A stretch of 64,000 nucleotides of DNA from Closterium sp. Naga37s-1 (lineage: Eukaryota; Streptophyta; Zygnematophyceae; Desmidiales; Closteriaceae). Position 1 is the stretch's first letter. Each line of letters starts with the position of its first letter. The stretch lies in the NCBI GenBank assembly GCA_947471745.1, contig CANJKZ010000080.1, positions 355,501 to 419,500 on the forward strand. The letters are read 5' to 3'. The notes under the pieces were generated by a model. It did no database searches, was not told the DNA's origin, and saw only the letters and a program-made list of their open reading frames with translations. Shown piece by piece: positions 1 to 11,241 of the stretch. The position numbers and the translations under genes were made by a program.

Positions 1-318
1 GCTGCACAGGAGCTACGCTGGCTGACCTACCTGCTGACCGACTTGGGAGAGCGGCCTAGTTCTCCTCCAGTGCTGTACGTCGACAACAAGGCTGCCATTG
101 CCTTGTGTGAGGAGCACAGACTGGAGCACAGAACGAAGCACATCGCTCTCCGTTACTTCCTGGCTCGAGAGCTGCAGCAGCGCGGTCAGCTTCGTGTGCG
201 TTACGTGGCCACTTAGGCCAACACCGCTGATATATTCACCAAGGCACTTCAGCCTGGTGATCATCAGCGCTTCTGCACTATGCTGGGGCTTGTGCCCACT
301 TTTCCTCATTTGCTGTAG
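1..318 (+). pseudogene. Copia A1 Pol C-terminus (RNase H), in-frame stop
   Basis: This is the C-terminal part of a Ty1/Copia RNase H domain, which degrades the RNA strand during reverse transcription. Frame 1 reads AAQELRWLTYLLTDLG, then VDNKAAIALC, HIALRYFLARELQQRG and ANTADIFTKAL, all typical of the Copia RNase H end. A TAG at 214-216 interrupts it where the sister copies A2 and E have CGG (Arg). Both changed bases fit deamination of a CpG on the two strands. The natural stop is TAG at 316-318. The start is cut off by the window edge. Confidence 0.88.
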
Positions 319-549
319 GCTTTGCCTGTACTGTGATCTCTTTATACATATACCTGCCTGTTTGCTTTGCTAGGTTGAGATCGCCTTGTTATTTGTGTTG
401 CATGTATGCCTCTGCATGTGAACTGGCCCTGTGGCCCCCTTTGCTTGTGCTCGGAGTGTGTGGTGATGTTGTGATCCACCCTGAGCTTGCTTGCCTTTCT
501 TGACTGGTCTTGTGACCCCTTGCTCTCCCCCACTTTGCCTATGGGGGTG

Positions 550-679
550 TGTCAAACATTATATATATGTTATTGCTGTGTAGGCTATAGTGGGTTAGCC
601 TTTAGGGGGTACACAAACTCTAGGGTTTCATACTTGTACTCACATGTTTCATAGTTCAAATCACTTATTGTTTCTAACA
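550..679 (+). repeat. 3' LTR of Copia A1
   Basis: 130 bp, beginning TGTCAAAC and ending TCTAACA, preceded by the purine tract. It has the same length as the A2 LTRs and is clearly related to them (GTAGGCT..AGTGGG..GGGGTACA core). The following GTATT (680-684) is probably one copy of the target duplication. Confidence 0.85.
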
Positions 680-681
680 GT

Positions 682-3600
682 ATTCACTTTGATGTACCCT
701 ATGATCCTATCAATGAGACCCTCTTTGGCTACTCAGCGCAGCAGGCACCACTACTCCTCGAGGTGTTATGCAAAGGACGACGCCTCCAGGCACTGGTGGA
801 CAGCGGTGCATCTCACTCGGTGTGTGACCGCGGGACGTTGGAGAAAATTGGGGAACCTTCCGAGGAGACCAAGTTCTCGGCAACGATGGTGGACGGTACG
901 AAACTTCCCATCCACGGCGAAGCATCACTGCAGCTGCACATAGGGGCGCTAAGGTGGAAGCCGACGTTGCCGATCACGAACATCAAAGGGTTAGACTTCA
1001 TTTTGGGGTGAGATTTCTTGAAGCGGTTCAACCCTGAGTTCGACTGGGTCAACAGGAAGGTGTGCATCTACAACAACGGGAAGCGGATAGCACTACGAAG
1101 CTGGACGGATACAGGGGACGTACCTGAAACAACAGTGGCACGGTTTGAACAGACGGTGAACGAGAGTAGCACGGGATACCTAGCACTGGTTATGGCAGCA
1201 GCAGAGGAGGAGAAGCCGAACGCAGAACTACCTGCAGCAGTGAAGGAGGTCTTGGAGCAGTACAAGGATATAATGCCCGACGACCTACCTGCAGGCGTAC
1301 CCCCTGCACGCACCCACGAGCATGAGATCGTGGAGGAACCAGGTGCGAAACCCGTCTCACGTGCACCATACCGACTGAGTCCGACCGAGCTGACAGACAT
1401 GAAAAAATAGATAGAATATCTACTGGACAGACAACTGATCCGCCCATCCACTTCTCCCTACGGTGCACCAGTTCTCTTCACTCCAAAACCAGATGACAGT
1501 TTACGGATGTGCATCGACTACCGCACACTGAACAAACAGACAGTCAAAAACAGATATCCCATACCGCGCATAGACGACCTACTGGATCAACTGCGTGGAG
1601 CAAGAGTATTCTCGAAGCTGGACCTATGGTCGGGTTACTGGCAGATCAAGATGGCAGACAACTCGATCCACAAGACTGCGTTCCGTACCAGATACGGCTC
1701 CTACGAATACTTGGTGATGCCGTTCGGACTCTGCAATGCACCAGCAACGTTTCAGGCAGAGATGAATCAGATCTTGCGGCCCCTGCTGGACGAGTGCGTA
1801 GTGGTGTACCGGGACAACATTCTTATCTACTCCAAGAACATGAAGGAGCACGTGGAGCATCTATGGAAGGTGTTCGAGATCCTACGGAAGAATAAATTCT
1901 ACGTGAAGCTGTCGAAGAGCGACTTCGCCCTGAAGAAGGTGCAGTTTCTCGGGCACATGGTGAGTGCCGAGGGCGTACACGTGGACCCGCGGAAGATCGA
2001 AGCTGTCAAGAAGTGGAAAGTACCTGAGAACGTGAAGGAGTTGCAGCAGTTCCTAGGCTTCGCCAACTACTACAACAGGTTCGTGCCACAATACGCTAAG
2101 ATAGCAGCGCCACTGACCGACCTACTGAAAAAGGATACGCCCTACAAGTGGGATACTCCTCATCAGCAAGCCATGGAGCAGTTACAGACAGCACTGACTA
2201 CAGCGCCAGTACTCATCCTACCGGACCCAGACAAGGACTACGTAGTTGAAGCAGACGCTAGTGACCAGGCAGTTGGAGCAGTACTGATGTAAGACAACGA
2301 AAACGGTTTACAGCCTATCGCCTACCTCAGTAAAAAACTACATGGAGCAGAACTAAACTACCCCATCCACGACAAGGAAGCCTTAGCCATCGTCGTAGCC
2401 TTCAAGGCGTGGAGGTGTTACCTAGAGGGAGCCAAGACTACAGTTTATACTGACCACTGCAGTCTCAAATACCTGAAGTCACAGCCGACGCTCTCGCGGC
2501 GACAGGTGCGGTGGATGGACTTCCTGGAAACACACTTCCACTACGACATCATCTACAAGCCCGGACTACACAACAAGGCAGACGCGTTGAGCTGCCCCGG
2601 ACATGTAGCAGGCATCCAGCTCGACGGGATGAACCCTCTCCTCAAGGGTCTATTCCAACATGGGTACTCCGTGGACGCAGAGATCGCTACAGCACAGACT
2701 AAGAAGCTGTTACAGTGGGAGAAAGACTTAGCTGTAAGGAAGGGTTCAGGAAAGATTTGGGTACCGAATTACGCCCCGCTACGGCAGATCCTATTGGAGG
2801 AGTTTCACGACGTACCATACGCGGGACACTTCGGGAGCAACAAGACGTTAGCAGGGATAGCGAAGTACTACTACTGGCCCGGGATGGCAGCAGACGTGCA
2901 GCAGTTCGTCACCTCTTGCGACACGTGCCAGCGGATGAAGAGCAGCAAGCAGAAAAAAGCAGGGTTACTTCAGCCTCTACCCGTACCGGAGCAGCCATGG
3001 CAGGTCGTTAGCCTCGACTTTATCACAGGACTACCTTCAACCTCACGGGGACATGATTCTATCCTCGTAGTGATCGATAAGTTCTCCAAAATGGGTCACT
3101 TCATACCGACCAACGCCACAGCTACAGCTGAAGCAACTGCTCGCCTCTTCTTCAACCGCATCATCACCATCCACGGCATCCCCGCTACACTCATCTCAGA
3201 CAGAGACCCCAAATTCACGAGTAAGTTCTGGAAGGAGCTCATGGGATTATTGGGGACCAAACTTGCGATGTCATCAGCATACCACCCACAGACTGACGGA
3301 CAGACAGAGCGACTCGATCAAGTGGTTGAATAGTTACTGCGCACAGCTTGCAAGGATGACGTTAGCCACTGGGACACGCAGTTACCGACCCTAGAGTTCG
3401 CTTACAACAACGCGTCACATGCGGCCACAGGGAAAACTCCTTTCTTCCTGTGTTACGGACGGGAACCACTCACACCACAACGGCCAACCACACCAGCACA
3501 TGTCCAGGCCGCACATGACTTCGTCACCACCATGCAGCAGCTATGGGAGAAGACTCAGCGACGACTCACCACGATGCAAACCTCCCAGAAGCAGTACGCC

Positions 3601-3809
3601 GATCGTCAGCGACGAGATCACTCAGTAGCAGTCGGAGATCAAGTGCTTCTTGACACACGCAACTTGAACCTGTCTCACCTACCATCCAAGCTCCGGCCTC
3701 GCTTTTGTGGTCCTTTTCTCGTTGAGGCACAGGTGACACCAGTTACATTCCGCTTGCGCTTACCAGATACATGGAAGCTTCACAACGCTTTCCATGTCCA
3801 GCTACTGAA
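682..3809 (+). pseudogene. Gypsy Pol: protease, RT, RNase H, integrase (four in-frame stops)
   Basis: One frame (frame 1) covers the whole segment with no frameshift. It shows an aspartic protease (LVDSGASHSVCD near 790), RT ([54 protein letters not shown]), RNase H ([26 protein letters not shown]), an integrase zinc finger (H..H..CDTCQRMK near 2930) and core (SLDFITGLP, LISDRDPKF, PQTDGQTER). Stops are TGA 1009, TAG 1408, TAA 2290 and TAG 3331. Conserved positions imply Trp, Gln, Gln and Gln were lost, each by one C-to-T or G-to-A change. The RT active site reads YRDN instead of YxDD, so even a read-through product would be inactive. The tail (3532-3809) is the C-terminal integrase region. 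Confidence 0.9.
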
Positions 3810-3939
3810 TGTCAAATGTCATATCTGCTACAGTTTGTTTAGGCTGTAGTGGGGTAGTTACTATGGGGTACAGTAAGTTTAGGGTTTCCTACTTGTACCC
3901 AACTCTTTCCTAGTTCAATCAATCTTGTTCATTCTGACA
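3810..3939 (+). repeat. 5' LTR of Copia A2
   Basis: 130 bp, TGTCAAATG at the start and TTCTGACA at the end, so a short terminal inverted TGTCA/TGACA. By eye it is identical to the 3' LTR. Confidence 0.93.
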
Positions 3940-3953
3940 TGGTATCACGAGCC
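3940..3953 (+). other. Primer-binding site of Copia A2 (initiator Met tRNA)
   Basis: TGGTATCACGAGCC follows the LTR directly. It matches the usual plant Copia site TGGTATCAGAGC except for an extra C, so it is complementary to the 3' end of initiator Met tRNA. Confidence 0.8.
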
Positions 3954-5639
3954 TAGGTTGCCACCTAGGACCGCTTACTACTACGGGCCCATTATTCCGC
4001 TAGAAGCACCCTCGTGCGCCCTACCTTACGTGCGCCCTCGTGCGCCTTTCCCTGCTCGTGCGCCCTCGTGCGCCTTTTTCTGCTAGTGCGCCCTCGCGCG
4101 CCCCGCCCTTCGTTCTGCGCGCGCGCCGTCCTGCAGCCCTCGCGCTGCCTCCTGCTGCCCTAGGCCAGTGCGCCCCCCCCCCTGCAAGCTAGTAAGGCCC
4201 TCGAGCCGCCCCAGCAGGTCCGTCAGGCCCCCGAGCCGCCTCTGCAGACCCGTCAGGCCCCCGAGCCGCCTCTGCAGGCTGGTCAGGCCCGAGAGCTGCC
4301 CCTGCAGGCCCGTCAGGTCGGCGCGCTGCCCCTGCAGGACCACGCCGCCCGCGAGCAGCCTCTGCCCGACCGCGCGTCGCCCCTGCAGGCCCTCGCCGCC
4401 CGCACGCAGCCTCTGCAGGCCCGTCAGGCCAGCGCGCGACCCTGTCAGGTCGCTGTCGCGGCCCCGTCAGGCCGCAGTCGCGGCCCCGCCTTGTCGCTGA
4501 CGCGGCCCCACCCTGCCGCGGTCGCGGCCCCGCCCTGCCGCCGACGCGGACGTGGCCCCGCCCTGCCGTGACGCGGCCCCGCCAGCCCTGCAGCTGACGC
4601 GGCTGCGCCCTACTGCTGACCCGGCCGCGCCCTTCTGCTGACGCGACCGCGCCCTACTACTGACGCGGCCCCGCCCAGCTGCCCGCCGCGTCGCCCTGCC
4701 CGCGGCGTCGCCCCTGCCCGCCGCGTCGCCCTGACGGCCGCGTCGCCCCTGCCCGCGGCGTCGCCCCTGCCCGCCGCGTCGCCCTGCCCTACCCCGCGCC
4801 TGGCCCCTGGAGCAGCCGCCCCTGGAGCAGCCGCCCCTGGAGCAGCCGCCCCTGCAGCAGCCGCCCCTGGCCCCTGGAGCAGCCGCCACTGCAGCAGCCG
4901 CCCCTGGCCCTTGGAGCAGCCGCACCTGCAGCCACCCCTGGCCCCTGGAGCGGCCGCCCCTGCAGCAGCCGCCCCTAGCCACTAGAGCAGCCGCCACTGC
5001 AGGAACCGCCCCTGGCCCCTGGAGCAGCCGCCCCTGGAGCAGCCTGTCACGATACTAGCTTAGCTGGTAACCGGGTTAGGGCCTAGGAACCGGGGTTTAC
5101 TAAGGGCCTAGGCTTAGAAGCCTAGGCCAAGCGGGTGTCGAGAGAGTTGTGCCAAAGAGGAATGCTGAGAATGATTGAGTTTCACTATAGGTTTACGGAA
5201 CATTTAGGCAAGAATGAAAGGTGCACCACAAAACAAGCAATCAAATAACTACACTACGACTAACTACAAGCAGTTATATAAACTATGTAAAACATAGTTT
5301 GACACAGCCGCCCCTGGAGCAGCCGCCACTGCAGCAGCCGCCCCTGGCCCCTGAAGCAACCGCCCCTGCAGCAGCGACCGTCGTGGCCCTGTCCCTGCCC
5401 TGCACCAGCTGCCGTCGCGGCCCGGTCCCGCCCTGCAGCAACTGCCGCGGAGCTCCCTGCCGCGGTCGCGGCCCCGCCCTGCCGCTGTAGCGGCCCCGCA
5501 GTCGCCTCCGTTGTGCGCCTGCCCTTCCCACCACTGGTGAGCACTGCCCTGTCCGTGCTGCTACTGCTGTTACTGCTGCTGCTACTGCTACTGCTGCTCT
5601 TGCTGCTACTGCTTCTACTGCTGCTCCTGGCTTGGCCAG
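3954..5639 (+). repeat. GC-rich low-complexity leader of Copia A2 in place of gag
   Basis: This stretch is made of degenerate short repeats such as CGTGCGCCCTCGTGCGCC (around 4010-4080), CTGCAGGCCCGTCAGGCC (4190-4450) and CTGGAGCAGCCGCCC (4800-5040, resuming at 5305-5360). No Gag motif like that of Copia E (WLDDLQLFL) is found in any frame. Long open frames here on both strands reflect G+C-rich composition with few stops and are not credible genes. A solo LTR interrupts it at 5045-5304. Confidence 0.75.
5045..5304. mobile_element. Solo LTR (or LTR-like insertion) inside Copia A2
   Basis: This 260-bp AT-richer block interrupts the CTGGAGCAGCC repeat. It starts TGTCACGAT and ends GTTTGACA, giving the TGTCA/TGACA inverted ends typical of an LTR. 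It is flanked by the 5-bp duplication CAGCC (5040-5044 and 5305-5309). It is unrelated to the A-family LTR. No internal region is present, so LTR-LTR recombination is the simplest origin. A very small TRIM-like element is an alternative. Confidence 0.75.
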
Positions 5640-8600
5640 ATGCAGCTCCAGGGCCGTCCGCGTGTGTCCCTCACGCCCCAGCAGCTTCGTGAGTGGTACG
5701 CCAGTTGGGGTTGTCGGGGTGGCAGTAGTGGGAGTCGTCCTCGAGTGGGTAGTTCGGGAGTTTCTTGTAGTGGCCCGGTGCAACAGCAGCGTCGTCTGAG
5801 TGAGACTCGTTCGCCCCAGCAGCTTCGTGAGTGGTACGCTCAGAGTAGAGGGTCGCTGGGTACTGCTCGCTGCCCGTACGTTATTAGCACGGGTGTCTGG
5901 ACTGGTCAGACTTGCGGGACGCCTGGTCACACAGAGTCTCGCTGCTTCGCCCGTCTAAGCGACGCTTGGCATACAGAGTTTGGCGACGACGCTGAGCTCC
6001 CCGACTGGGTGGAGCTGCTTAGGCAGAGGGTAGATATCTTTGCTCTTGACTATGATGCTATTCTCACTGCACTGTATGCATTGTCTACTGGTGCCGAGGG
6101 AGCCTGTCACCTGTGTGTGCCGCCTGACCCCGGTATCCAGTCTGCTGCTCCAGGTGCCGGTGAGGCTGCTGCTCTAGGTGCTCGTGCGTCTCCTACTCCA
6201 GGTGCTGGTGAGGCTACTGCTCTAGGCGCTCGTGAGTCTGCTACTTCAGGTGCTTGTGAGTCTGCGCCTTCAGGTACTACGTCTACTGAGGCACTGCACA
6301 CCTTCACACTGGACTCAGGTGCTTCCCGCTGTTTCTTTCGCGACCGCACTGCCCTAGAGCAGCTCCCTAGACCGGTTGCTGTCTCCCTGGCTGACCCCAC
6401 CGGGGGTCCGGTCCTTGCAACCTCCACCACTGCCCTCCCTTGTCCTGCTGTCCCGTCCGGCACACTGTCGGGCCTTTACCTCCCCTCGTTCTCTACGAAC
6501 TTGGTGGCGGGTTCTGCGCTCCAGGACGCGGGTGTTCACCAGTTCACCCCTGCCTACGAGCGTGTGACACACTGCACGTGTGCCCAGACGGGTCGTCACC
6601 TGGCTACCTTCACTCGGCAGCCGGGGTCGGACTTGTACACACTGACCACTGAGTCCCCTCAGGTAGCTGCGTCTGCGTCTGCGTCAGGTCAGTTGTCCGC
6701 CCTCTGCTCGTGTCGCACCCTGTCGCACCAGACCGTCCTCTGGCACCACCGCCTTGGTCACCCCTCAGTGCAGCGCCTTCGTGGCATGCACTCCCGGTAC
6801 CTTGTCTCTGGTCTTCCCAGGGTTCTCCCTCCCCTCCCACCCTCGCCTGCTCCTCCCTGTCTTCCCTGTGTCGAGGGGCGGCAGCGTGCCACTCCTCACA
6901 CCTCCTCGTTCCTTCCCACAGAGGCTCCCCTGCAGACTCTCCACCTGGACGTGTGGGGCCCAGCCCGCGTCCGTGGACAGGGCCACGAGCGGTACTTCCT
7001 GCTGGTCGTCGACGACTACACGCGCTACACCACGGTCTTCCCCTTGCGCACCAAGGGTGAGGTCCCTGATGTTTTGATCCCTTGGATCCGCGCTGCTTGT
7101 CTCCAGCTCCGCGAGCGGTTCCAGTCGGACTTTCCCGTCCTGCGTCTGCACTCTGACAGGATTGGTGAGTTTTCCTCCGACCTCTTGGCAGCCTACTGTG
7201 CGGAGCACGGCATCCGCCAGACGTTCACGCTTCCGGCCTCTCCACAGCAGAATGGGGTTGCTGAGCGCCGCATTGGCTTAGTCATGGAGGTCGCTCGTAC
7301 CTCCATGATCCATGCGGCTGCCCCCCATTTCCTGTGGCCGTTTGCAGTGCAGTACGCTGCGCATCAGCTCAAACTCTGGCCCCGTGTCTTTGCTCCGGAG
7401 ACCTCGCCCACACTGCGTTGGACGGGGGAGGTTGGAGATGCGTCGGTGTTCCGGGTCTGGGGATGTCGAGCCTTTGTCCGAGATACGTCCGCGGATAAGC
7501 TCTCCTCCCGTGCCATTCCTTGTGTCTTCCTTGGCTTTGTCCCTGACGCGCCTGGCTGGCAGTTTTACCACCCCACCTCGCGCCGTGTCCTGCCCTCTCA
7601 GGACGTCACGTTTGACGAGTCGGTCCCCTTTTACCGTCTCTTCCCCTACCGCACTGCCCCGCTCCCCCCTCCGCCGCTCTTCCTCACGCCAGGTGCTGCT
7701 TCGGTAGACCCCCTAACTCCCCAGGGTCCTGCTCCCTCAGGTGTTTCCCAGGTAGACCCGGTCGAGCCTGTCGAGGTAGCTGTCGACTCTGGTCCTGCGC
7801 GAGGTACTGCGTCTGGGGGTGCTGATACTGGGGGTGCTGAGCCTGGGGGTGCTGAGACTGGGGGTGCTGAGCGAGGGGGTGCTGAGACTGGGGGTGCTGA
7901 GCCTGGGGGTGCTGAGACTGGCGCTGCTGAGCCTAGGGGAGCTGAGACTGACCGTGCTGCGCCTGGTGGCGCTCCCTCTTCACAGCAGCTGCGTGAGTGG
8001 TACTCTCAGCGTTGCAGCCTCCAGCGTGGGGCTGCTGGAGCTGGGGTTCTGCCGGAGTTGGAGCTGGTGGTGCTGCGGGTGCTCTGTCGCGGCCGGAGCC
8101 TCCCTCCCCACAGTGGCTGCGTGAGTGGTACGCTCGACGCTGCAGCCTCCGGAGCGGCGCTCCTAGCACTGGGGTGCCGCCCGCTGGAGGCCCTGGTGCT
8201 GCTGGAGGTACTGGAGCCTCTGGTCCCGGAGGTGCTCCTACAGGCGGTACTGGAGCTGCTGGGACTGGGGGTTCTGCTGAAGCTGGAGCTGGAGCTGCTG
8301 GAGCTGGTGCTACTGGAGGTGCTGCTGGTGCTGGAGCTGCTGGAGGTGCTGCCGGTGGAGCTGAGGCCGCTGGGCCTACTGGAGTTGGTGTAGCTGCTGA
8401 CCCTGGGGTTGGTGCTGCAGGGGCTGGAGCTGGAGGTGCTGTCGCTCGTCCTCCTGCAGGTGCTGGAGCCGACGATGCGGCTGGAGCTGGTACTACTGGG
8501 AGTCCTGGATTTGGCACTCCTGGAGCTGCTGGTGGTGCTCCGGGAGTTGGAGCTGCTGCTGGGGGTTCTGGTGCTGTCTCTGCTGGTTCTGCAGGCGCTT

Positions 8601-10874
8601 CACGACCGCGACCGTACTTCGTTCCGCTCCTTCAGCAGGTTATTGGTCAGCCTCCTCCTCCTTGTCCTGCTCCCTCCTTAGAGTGTCCTCTGCCTGTCCA
8701 GTCGCAGTCACAGTTACAGCCTGCCTCGCCACTTCCTGGTCCTTCTCCCTACACTGGTCCGACAGGAGGTCTTACGGAGCGTCGTGAGCCTAAGTCTCGT
8801 CCTGTGTCGCCTGAGTCTCGTTCTGCGTCACCTGTTCGTACTGCTCGCACTGGTCATCGTGTCCCACGTCAGCGTCCTCCTGCTGTCCCAGGCACTCACC
8901 AGATGACGCTTCGTCTTTCCACTGCTCCACAGCGTGTCCCTCTGCCTTCTCCTCCTGCGCCCTCTCTTCCTGCCCTTGCTGACCCGGAGTCTGACTCTCT
9001 TCGTGCTGCTAGTCCTACTGTCACGCGTCTCCTAGCCACTGCTATCACTGACCCTTCCTTTGAGTCAGCTGCTGCGTCTGCCTTAGTTGCTGAGCTTGTC
9101 GACTTTGCTGCTCACTGTCGTCTAGACTACGCTGCCAGTCTTGTTGCTGAGTCTGAGTCTGTCTGTACTCGGGGGTGAGTGTGCTCTTGGCACGGACGTC
9201 CTTGAGGATAGGCAGGAGGAGTTTGAGTGCTTTGCCGCTGCTGTACCTCATCTCGTGTCCATGCTGATTGCACCTGAGGGAGACCCGGATGCACCAGACA
9301 TCCCGACCCCGCGCTCTTACGCTGAGGCGATCGCGGGTGAGTACTCCTCTCAGTGGCAGTCAGCCATGGACGTAGAGATGGCATCCTGGAAGTCCACTGG
9401 CACTTACGTCGACGAGGTTCCCCCTCCTGGGGCGAACATCGTCAGTGGCATGTGGATTTTCACGGTGAAGCGGCCGCCAGGTTCTCCGCCTGTCTTCAAG
9501 GCTCGTTACGTTGCTCGAGGCTTCAGTCAGTGAGAGGGAGTTGACTTCTTCCAGACCTTCTCCCCCACCCCGAAGATGACCACTCTGTGGGTGCTACTGC
9601 ACGTTGCCGCTCAGCGTGACTACGAGCTTCACTCTCTTGACTTCAGCACAGCTTTCTTGCAGGGCAGCCTGCACGAGGAGATCTGGCTGCGCCGCCCTCC
9701 TGGCTTCACTGGGTCGTTCCCTCCTGGTACCTAGTGGAGCCTCCGGCGGCCAGTCTACGGTCCCCGCCAGGCGCCACGTGAGTGGCACGACACACTGAGG
9801 ACTACACTTGCGGCTCTTGGGTTCGCGCCTTCTACTGCTGACCCGTCGCTGTTTCTGCGCACCGACTCTTCGCTGCCGCCGTTCTACATCCTCGTGTACG
9901 TCGACGACTTGGTCTTTGCCACTGCTGACACTGAGGCTCTCGCCCTGGTGAAGTCGGAGCTGCAGAAGAGACACACGTGCATAGACCTGGGTGAACTGCG
10001 CAGCTACCTTGGCTTGCAAATCACCCGGGACAGAGCACGCCGCACCATCACACTGACTCAGTCACACATGGTGCAGCAGGTCCTTCAGCGCTTCGGCTTC
10101 ACCTGGTCCTCGGCACAGGCCACTCCTCTGGCTACAGGTCACTCGCTCTCAGCTCCACCTTCGGATGAGTCCGTAGAGCCGAGTGGTCCTTACCCAGAGC
10201 TAGTTGGCTGCCTCATGTACCTGATGACTTGCACTCGTCCTGACCTCGCGTATCCTCTTGGCCTTCTGGCTCGCTACGTGGCTCCTGGTCGGCACCGAAA
10301 GGTGCACATGGATGCTGCTAAGAGGGTACTGCGCTACTTGTGCAGTACATCAGGCATGGGACTCGTGCTTGGAGGGAGGAGCTCAGTTGTCCTCACTGGG
10401 CACTCAGACGCTTCTTGGGTTGACGACCAGGCTACTCAGCGGTCGTTACAGGGTTACACCTTCAGCTTTGGCTCTGGTTCAGTTTCTTGGCGTTCTACAC
10501 GCTCGTCTTCAGTTCTCAGCTCCAGTTGTGAGGCTGAGATCTACGCCACAGCCATGGCTGCACAGGAGTTACGCTGGCTCACCTACCTGCTGACTGACTT
10601 GGGAGAGCGGCCTCGTTCTCCTCCAGTGCTGTACGTCGACAACAAGGCTACCATTGCCTTGTGTGAGGAACACAGACTGGAGCACAGAACGAAGCACATC
10701 GCTCTGCGTTACTTCCTGGCTCGAGAGTTGCAGCAGCGTGGTCAGCTTCGTCTGCGTTACGTGGCCACTCGGGCCAACACTGCTGATATATTCACCAAGG
10801 CACTTCAGTCTGGTGATCATCAGCGTTTCTTCACTATGCTAGGGCTTGTTCCCACTTTTCCTCACTTGCTGTAG
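5640..10874 (+). pseudogene. Copia A2 Pol: zinc knuckle, protease, integrase, RT, RNase H (degenerate)
   Basis: Domains in order: a knuckle-like GRCPYVI..C..GHTESRC-type segment near 5870-5935 with 13 residues between the first two Cys; protease (LDSGASRCFF near 6310); GAG-pre-integrase (LWHHRLGHPS near 6740); integrase core (LHLDVWGPA, LHSDRIGEF, PQQNGVAERR); a Gly/Ala/Glu-rich linker; RT (FKARYVARGFSQ, LVYVDDLVFA near 9895); and RNase H to the stop at 10872-10874. Two roughly compensating frameshifts lie near 8090 and 9170 (frame 3 to 2 and back). In-frame stops are TGA 9531 and TAG 9732 (CAG in Copia E). The integrase motif DRGGEF reads DRIGEF. No gag precedes it. Confidence 0.9.
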
Positions 10875-11106
10875 GCTTTGCTTGTACTGTGATATATATA
10901 TATATATATACCTGCATGCTTTCTTTGCTAGGTAGAGATCACTGTGATGTTTGTGTTGCATATATGCCTCTGCATGTGAACTGGCCTTTTGGCCCTCTGC
11001 TTGTGCTTAGCGTGTGTGGTGACGTTGTGATCCACCCTGAGCTTGCTTTGCCTTTCTTGACTGGTCTTGTGACCCCTTGCTCTCCCCCACTTTGCCTATG
11101 GGGGTG
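10875..11106 (+). other. 3' non-coding region and polypurine tract of Copia A2
   Basis: This is the non-coding tail between the Pol stop and the 3' LTR. It includes a (TA)n run at about 10890-10909 and the strongly conserved family-A segment ending TATGGGGGTG, the polypurine tract that primes plus-strand DNA. No gene is seen. Confidence 0.75.
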
Positions 11107-11236
11107 TGTCAAATGTCATATCTGCTACAGTTTGTTTAGGCTGTAGTGGGGTAGTTACTATGGGGTACAGTAAGTTTAGGGTTTCCTACTTGTACCCAAC
11201 TCTTTCCTAGTTCAATCAATCTTGTTCATTCTGACA
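11107..11236 (+). repeat. 3' LTR of Copia A2
   Basis: 130 bp, TGTCAAATG to TTCTGACA, followed by target duplication CTGAA. It appears identical to the 5' copy, implying a young insertion. Confidence 0.93.
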
Positions 11237-11241
11237 CTGAA

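Larger units (their letters stand above)
1..679 (+). mobile_element. Copia element A1, 3' fragment (RNase H end, 3' non-coding, 3' LTR)
   Basis: The left edge cuts this element. It shows the last ~106 codons of a Copia polyprotein, about 230 bp of 3' non-coding sequence, a purine-rich tract ending in GGGGGTG, then a 130-bp LTR. Direct comparison with elements A2 (10561-11236) and E (51750-52421) shows the same order and close sequence identity. After the LTR the reading frame of a Gypsy element begins at once, so A1 appears inserted in that Gypsy. Its 5' half and left target duplication lie outside the window. Confidence 0.9.
3810..11236 (+). mobile_element. Copia element A2, complete with LTRs and TSD, gag-less
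   Basis: The element is bounded by 130-bp LTRs (3810-3939 and 11107-11236) that look identical, and by the target duplication CTGAA at 3805-3809 and 11237-11241. Removing the element and one CTGAA rejoins the Gypsy integrase tail to its chromodomain segment. Internally it has a primer-binding site, a 1.7-kb GC-rich leader without a recognisable gag, a solo-LTR insertion, then zinc knuckle, protease, integrase, RT and RNase H with stops and frameshifts. Confidence 0.93.

Noticed and set aside
4467..4997. 176-codon Arg/Gly-rich minus-strand frame as an RNA-binding protein
   Set aside because: It is in the GC-rich degenerate leader of Copia A2, antisense to the element, with no domain.
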